In this document: in pieces, positions 60,716 to 64,000 of the stretch | Layout of the letters: every line of letters begins with the position of its first letter | Numbering within the stretch: position 1 is the first letter of the stretch | Origin: Methanospirillum hungatei JF-1 | Lineage (GTDB): Archaea > Halobacteriota > Methanomicrobia > Methanomicrobiales > Methanospirillaceae | DNA length: 64,000 nucleotides | Reading direction: 5' to 3' | Assembly (NCBI RefSeq): GCF_000013445.1 | Contig: NC_007796.1 | Coordinates: 2,516,936 to 2,580,935, forward strand | Notes under the pieces: generated by a model | Told to the model about the DNA's origin: nothing | Databases searched by the model: none | Seen by the model: the letters and a program-made list of their open reading frames with translations, nothing else | Made by a program: the position numbers and the translations under genes

Positions 60716-60888
60716 AACGCGAATTATACGATATACTCTGCTGTCCGGTCTGCAAGGGCGACCTTGAACTGAAAGTGACAGAAGAGAATGACATTGAGAT
60801 CATCACCGGGTCACTCATCTGCCACGCCTGTTCAGTTACATATCCGATAGAAGACGGGATTCCAAACCTTCTTCCCCAGAACATCTAA
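60712..60888 (+). CDS. Trm112-like zinc-ribbon protein
   Basis: 58 residues beginning MKRELYDILCCPVCKGDLEL, then a second C-x-x-C in LICHACSVTYPIEDGIP and the closing NLLPQNI. This is the Trm112/UPF0434 fold. In archaea such proteins bind and activate several methyltransferases for tRNA, rRNA and release factor. Overlaps purA by four bases and precedes cbiB at 5 bp. Confidence 0.88.
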   Translation: MKRELYDILCCPVCKGDLELKVTEENDIEIITGSLICHACSVTYPIEDGIPNLLPQNI

Positions 60889-60893
60889 TACAG

Positions 60894-61814
60894 ATGATAA
60901 TCCAACTACCTGTCCTTTTTTTTGCACTCCTGATCGACCGGGTGTGCGGTGATCCCAAGACCACCCTCCATCCGGTGGCCCTGATCGGCCAGGTAATTGG
61001 CTGGTGGGGAAGACCGGAACAATATCCGAAGCCATTTCACCGGTTTATTGGTGTTATCGGGTGGCTTGGGACTGTAATTCTCTTCACTATGCCTTTTGCT
61101 CTCTTCCAGATGGCTGCACCATGGTATGTATACCTGATAGCCGGCCCGTTTCTCCTCAAAATCTGCTTTGCCTGGAGAGCACTTGAAGAGCATGCCAGGG
61201 CGGTTGCACAGGCAGCATCCAAGCAGGAACGGGCACACCAGGCCTCTCTTTTGGTATCCAGGGATACGTCAGTACTGACCGAGGAGCAGATCCTCTCTGC
61301 CGCCTATGAGTCAGTTGCAGAAAATCTCAATGACAGCATCATCGCTCCCCTCTTCTGGTTTCTCATCCTTGGCCTGCCAGGTGCTGCGATGTACCGGGCG
61401 ATCAATACCATGGATGCCATGCTGGGGTATACTGATGAGCGAAAAGACCTGGGATGGTGTGCAGCCAGAATGGATGATATCTTCTCCTTCATTCCTGCAC
61501 GAATATGCGGCCTTCTGCTTTTCATCATGTATGCTATGAAGGGAAGAATCAAACCAGCTTACGCAATCTTCATTCGTGACCGGAAAAAGAGACCAGGATT
61601 TAACGGAGGCATCCCTATGTCCCTGATAGCCGGAGGGGAGGGGATACTCTTTGAAAAACCCGGGATGTACCGGATAGGAGAGGAGATTAAGACCCTTCGG
61701 GAGGCTGGTCCCTCGATAATCCGGACGGTTCGTCTTTCAACCCTCCTTTTTTGTTTGTTTACCGGTATCGCACTAGTATTATTGGACGGTGTGCCCAACA
61801 TATACGGAATATGA
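60894..61814 (+). CDS. cbiB: Adenosylcobinamide-phosphate synthase
   Basis: 306 residues with four or five membrane helices. [56 protein letters not shown] and the [12 protein letters not shown] segment are CbiB/CobD hallmarks. It attaches aminopropanol phosphate to adenosylcobyric acid in cobamide synthesis, needed for the methyltransferase Mtr. Overlaps pdxS in ATGA. Confidence 0.93.
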   Translation: MIIQLPVLFFALLIDRVCGDPKTTLHPVALIGQVIGWWGRPEQYPKPFHRFIGVIGWLGTVILFTMPFALFQMAAPWYVYLIAGPFLLKICFAWRALEEHARAVAQAASKQERAHQASLLVSRDTSVLTEEQILSAAYESVAENLNDSIIAPLFWFLILGLPGAAMYRAINTMDAMLGYTDERKDLGWCAARMDDIFSFIPARICGLLLFIMYAMKGRIKPAYAIFIRDRKKRPGFNGGIPMSLIAGGEGILFEKPGMYRIGEEIKTLREAGPSIIRTVRLSTLLFCLFTGIALVLLDGVPNIYGI

Positions 61815-62707
61815 TACTTGAAGACCTCCGGTTCGGCACCGAACTTATTAAACGGGGATTTGCGTCCATGCAAAAAGGGGGCGTAATAATGGATGTGGTA
61901 TCTGCCGAACAGGCCGGTATTGCAGAAGACGCAGGAGCAGTTGCGGTTATGGCACTTGAGCGTGTTCCTGCCGATATCAGAGCAGCGGGCGGTGTTGCCC
62001 GGATGGCAGACCCAAAAAAGATAATCGAGATCATGGACGCGGTCTCCATCCCGGTCATGGCAAAAGCTCGGATTGGTCATTTCGTTGAAGCACAGGTGCT
62101 TGAGGCACTGGGTGTTGACATGATCGACGAATCAGAGGTCCTGACCCCTGCTGACGAAGAATACCATATCGATAAGACAAAATTCACCGTCCCCTTTGTC
62201 TGTGGTGCACGAAATCTTGGTGAGGCACTGCGCAGGATAAACGAAGGAGCAGCCATGATCCGTACCAAGGGAGAAGCAGGTACAGGAAATGTTGTGGAAG
62301 CGGTGCGGCATAACCGGACCATCCTCTCAGAGATCAGAAAACTCAAAGGGATGGAAGAGATTGAACTCGTGAAACGGGCACGGGAACTTGAAGCCCCTGT
62401 TGATCTTTTAATTGAAACCGCAAAGCGTCAGCGTATTCCGGTTGTTAACTTCTCTGCAGGAGGCATAGCAACACCCGCAGACGCAGCACTCATGATGCAG
62501 CTTGGAAGTGACGGAGTATTTGTCGGTTCAGGAATCTTCAAATCTGAACAGCCTGAACTCATGGCAAAAGCTATCGTTGAGGCAGTAAACCACTACAATG
62601 AACCTGCTGTGATAGCTGAGGTCTCCAAAGGGCTGGGCAATGCAATGCGTGGTCTTGACATCCATGCCCTCCCACCTGAAGAGGTGCTCTCAAATCGTGG
62701 CTGGTAA
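61811..62707 (+). CDS. pdxS: Pyridoxal 5'-phosphate synthase subunit PdxS
   Basis: 298 residues. [20 protein letters not shown] at the start, [36 protein letters not shown] with the substrate Lys, and [14 protein letters not shown] with the second Lys. The TIM barrel joins ribose-5-phosphate, glyceraldehyde-3-phosphate and ammonia into PLP. ATG 61811 overlaps the cbiB stop; an upstream in-frame Met inside cbiB is not used. Confidence 0.96.
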   Translation: MILEDLRFGTELIKRGFASMQKGGVIMDVVSAEQAGIAEDAGAVAVMALERVPADIRAAGGVARMADPKKIIEIMDAVSIPVMAKARIGHFVEAQVLEALGVDMIDESEVLTPADEEYHIDKTKFTVPFVCGARNLGEALRRINEGAAMIRTKGEAGTGNVVEAVRHNRTILSEIRKLKGMEEIELVKRARELEAPVDLLIETAKRQRIPVVNFSAGGIATPADAALMMQLGSDGVFVGSGIFKSEQPELMAKAIVEAVNHYNEPAVIAEVSKGLGNAMRGLDIHALPPEEVLSNRGW

Positions 62708-63287
62708 TGCTGCGGTTGGTGTCCTGGCACTCCAGGGAGATGTTTCCGAACACATCTCGGCATTTGAGTCGGCAATACAGAACCTGGGACTGAACATCCC
62801 GGTTGTTCCCGTTCGAAAAGCGGAGCAGATTTTGGATCTGATGGCGCTTGCAATACCAGGTGGTGAATCCACAACCATCATGCGGCTCATAGAAAAGAAC
62901 GGAATGAGAAACATCATTCAGAATTTTAAGGGAGGTATCTTTGCAACCTGTGCTGGCATGGTTGTGTCTGCACGGGACCTTATCAACGAAACCAGGTTTA
63001 CCCCTCTTGACCTCCTCGATATCACCGTCAACAGAAATGCATTCGGAAGGCAGCGCGAATCTTTTGAAGCGGACCTTCAGATATCAGGATTTGATACCCC
63101 GTTTCATGCAATATTCATCAGGGCACCGGTGATCACCAGAGCAGGGCCGGATGTTACCATCCTTGCAGAGATTCCACAGGGGATCGTGGCGGCAAAAAAA
63201 GGGAAGAAACTCATCCTCTCCTTTCACCCGGAGATCAGCCATGACCTCCGGATGCATGAGTACTTCCTGAAAGATATGCTCGGCTAA
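62697..63287 (+). CDS. pdxT: Pyridoxal 5'-phosphate synthase glutaminase subunit PdxT
   Basis: 196 residues from GTG 62697, with GAGGTG upstream and an 11-bp overlap with pdx[38 protein letters not shown] with the catalytic Cys, and SFHPEI with His and Glu complete the class I triad. It releases ammonia from glutamine for PdxS. Confidence 0.94.
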   Translation: MAGNAAVGVLALQGDVSEHISAFESAIQNLGLNIPVVPVRKAEQILDLMALAIPGGESTTIMRLIEKNGMRNIIQNFKGGIFATCAGMVVSARDLINETRFTPLDLLDITVNRNAFGRQRESFEADLQISGFDTPFHAIFIRAPVITRAGPDVTILAEIPQGIVAAKKGKKLILSFHPEISHDLRMHEYFLKDMLG

Positions 63288-63293
63288 AAAGAA

Positions 63294-64000
63294 TTACTTC
63301 GCTTTTCCCTGATTTTTCACCGCTTCCATGGCGGCCTTTACCTTCTCCTCATCGCCAAGATAATAGGATCTGACCGGTTTGAGGTTGTCATCCAGTTCAT
63401 ACACCAATGGTATACCGGTCGGGATATTCAGATCAGGGATGTCAGTATCTGATATATTGTCAAGATGTTTGACCAGGGCCCGCAGGCTGTTCCCGTGAGC
63501 CGTTATCAAAACCCGCTTTCCTGATCTGATAACCGGAGCGATCTCGTCATTCCAGTACGGGATGAACCGTGCTACCGTATCCTTCAGACACTCGGTCATC
63601 GGCAGATCGCTTCTCTTTATCTCCTGGTACCGGCGGTGATAGGATGGATTATCGAGGTTATCCGGAGTATAGGCCGGTGGAGGGATGTCATAGCTTCTTC
63701 TCCAGATATGAACCTGCTGTTCACCATACTTCTCCACCGTCTCGATCTTATTCAGCCCGGTCAGAGCCCCATAATGACGCTCATTCAGGCGCCATGTCCG
63801 GATCACCGGAATCCACATAAGGTCCATCTCTTCCTGAATAAGCCAGAGTGTCCGGATGGCACGTTTCAGAACTGACGTATACGCAAGGTCAAACTCAAAA
63901 CCCTGCTCCCTGAGCGCTTTGCCTGCAGCCCGTGCCTCATCAATGCCCTGGGGGGAGAGATCAATATCACGCCAGCCGGTAAACCGGTTCTCCCGGTTCC
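63294..64000 (-). CDS. gpmA: 2,3-bisphosphoglycerate-dependent phosphoglycerate mutase, N-terminus cut off
   Basis: The frame stays open to the right edge; about 10-12 N-terminal residues including the RHG phospho-His motif lie outside. Visible: [18 protein letters not shown] at the edge, [31 protein letters not shown], and [16 protein letters not shown] with the second catalytic His. It interconverts 3- and 2-phosphoglycerate. A dPGM is noteworthy in an archaeon, where the cofactor-independent type is common. Convergent with pdxT, 6 bp apart. Confidence 0.92.
   Translation of the reverse strand, partial: NRENRFTGWRDIDLSPQGIDEARAAGKALREQGFEFDLAYTSVLKRAIRTLWLIQEEMDLMWIPVIRTWRLNERHYGALTGLNKIETVEKYGEQQVHIWRRSYDIPPPAYTPDNLDNPSYHRRYQEIKRSDLPMTECLKDTVARFIPYWNDEIAPVIRSGKRVLITAHGNSLRALVKHLDNISDTDIPDLNIPTGIPLVYELDDNLKPVRSYYLGDEEKVKAAMEAVKNQGKAK

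Overview
The window comes from a hydrogenotrophic methanogenic archaeon of the Methanomicrobiales, most likely a Methanospirillum close to M. hungatei. It carries genes of the C1 methanogenesis pathway (the end of mtd, and mer), a full set of genes for activation of methyl-coenzyme M reductase (atwA plus methanogenesis marker proteins 3, 5, 6, 7, 15 and 17), archaeal RNA-processing and translation genes, and two related exported proteins that look like the Methanospirillum amyloid sheath protein. Base composition is moderate (about 45-50% GC by eye). The main exception is the oligosaccharyltransferase gene near 17.7-19.8 kb, which is much richer in A+T.

Layout. 1-2.4 kb: mtd 3' end, a GalT-like gene, mer. 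2.7-5.2 kb: a divergent tubulin/FtsZ-like protein facing an nrpR-dcd pair. 5.2-8.4 kb: tRNA-Arg, a surface protein and AMP phosphorylase. 8.4-11.2 kb: a large PGF-CTERM surface-layer protein with a strong promoter. 11.4-16 kb: tRNA-Gln, fibrillarin, Nop5 and a TctA-like permease, then hemD, cbf5 and tRNA-Ser. 16.3-21.2 kb: a sheath locus, in which a sequon-rich MspA paralogue, an AglB-type oligosaccharyltransferase and an MspA-like sheath protein are all read on the minus strand. 21.4-24.6 kb: truncated acylphosphatase, TrmI-like methyltransferase, NAC, PUA protein, RecJ-like exonuclease. 24.7-26.6 kb: nnr and moaC. 26.6-31.5 kb: the archaeal proteasome/RNase P/ribosome superoperon (L15e, Rpp30, Pop5, PsmA, SDO1, L37Ae, RpoP, Brix, Pcc1, prefoldin beta, tRNA-Leu), with the exosome genes missing from their usual place. 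31.5-45.9 kb: accessory region of exported proteins (CARDB/beta-helix, lipoproteins, four PEGA-type proteins) mixed with homoserine dehydrogenase, an ACT protein, an HTH/TiaS-like protein, a DJ-1 homologue, an EF-Tu-like pseudo-GTPase and a YgiQ radical SAM protein. 46.2-53.9 kb: the MCR-activation operon with an unusual HAD protein upstream. 53.9-55 kb: a complete 1.08-kb insertion sequence. 55.1-58.1 kb: ribose-1,5-bisphosphate isomerase, type III RuBisCO and dapF. 58.1-64 kb: membrane and TPR proteins, purA, a Trm112-like protein, cbiB, pdxS, pdxT and a partial phosphoglycerate mutase.

How genes fit together. AMP phosphorylase (6.8 kb), ribose-1,5-bisphosphate isomerase and RuBisCO (55-57 kb) form the complete archaeal AMP salvage route to 3-phosphoglycerate, split over two loci; phosphoglycerate mutase at the right edge could take the product on. 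AtwA and the six marker proteins should act together on MCR. Nop5 and fibrillarin form the box C/D methylation complex and Cbf5 is the H/ACA pseudouridine synthase. The two sheath-type proteins and the oligosaccharyltransferase between them are the most distinctive system here: the likely structural sheath protein has no N-glycosylation sequon, its shorter paralogue has five, and the enzyme has an altered WWD motif.

All coordinates, motifs and repeats were read by eye; family assignments rest on recognised sequence signatures, not on database searches.
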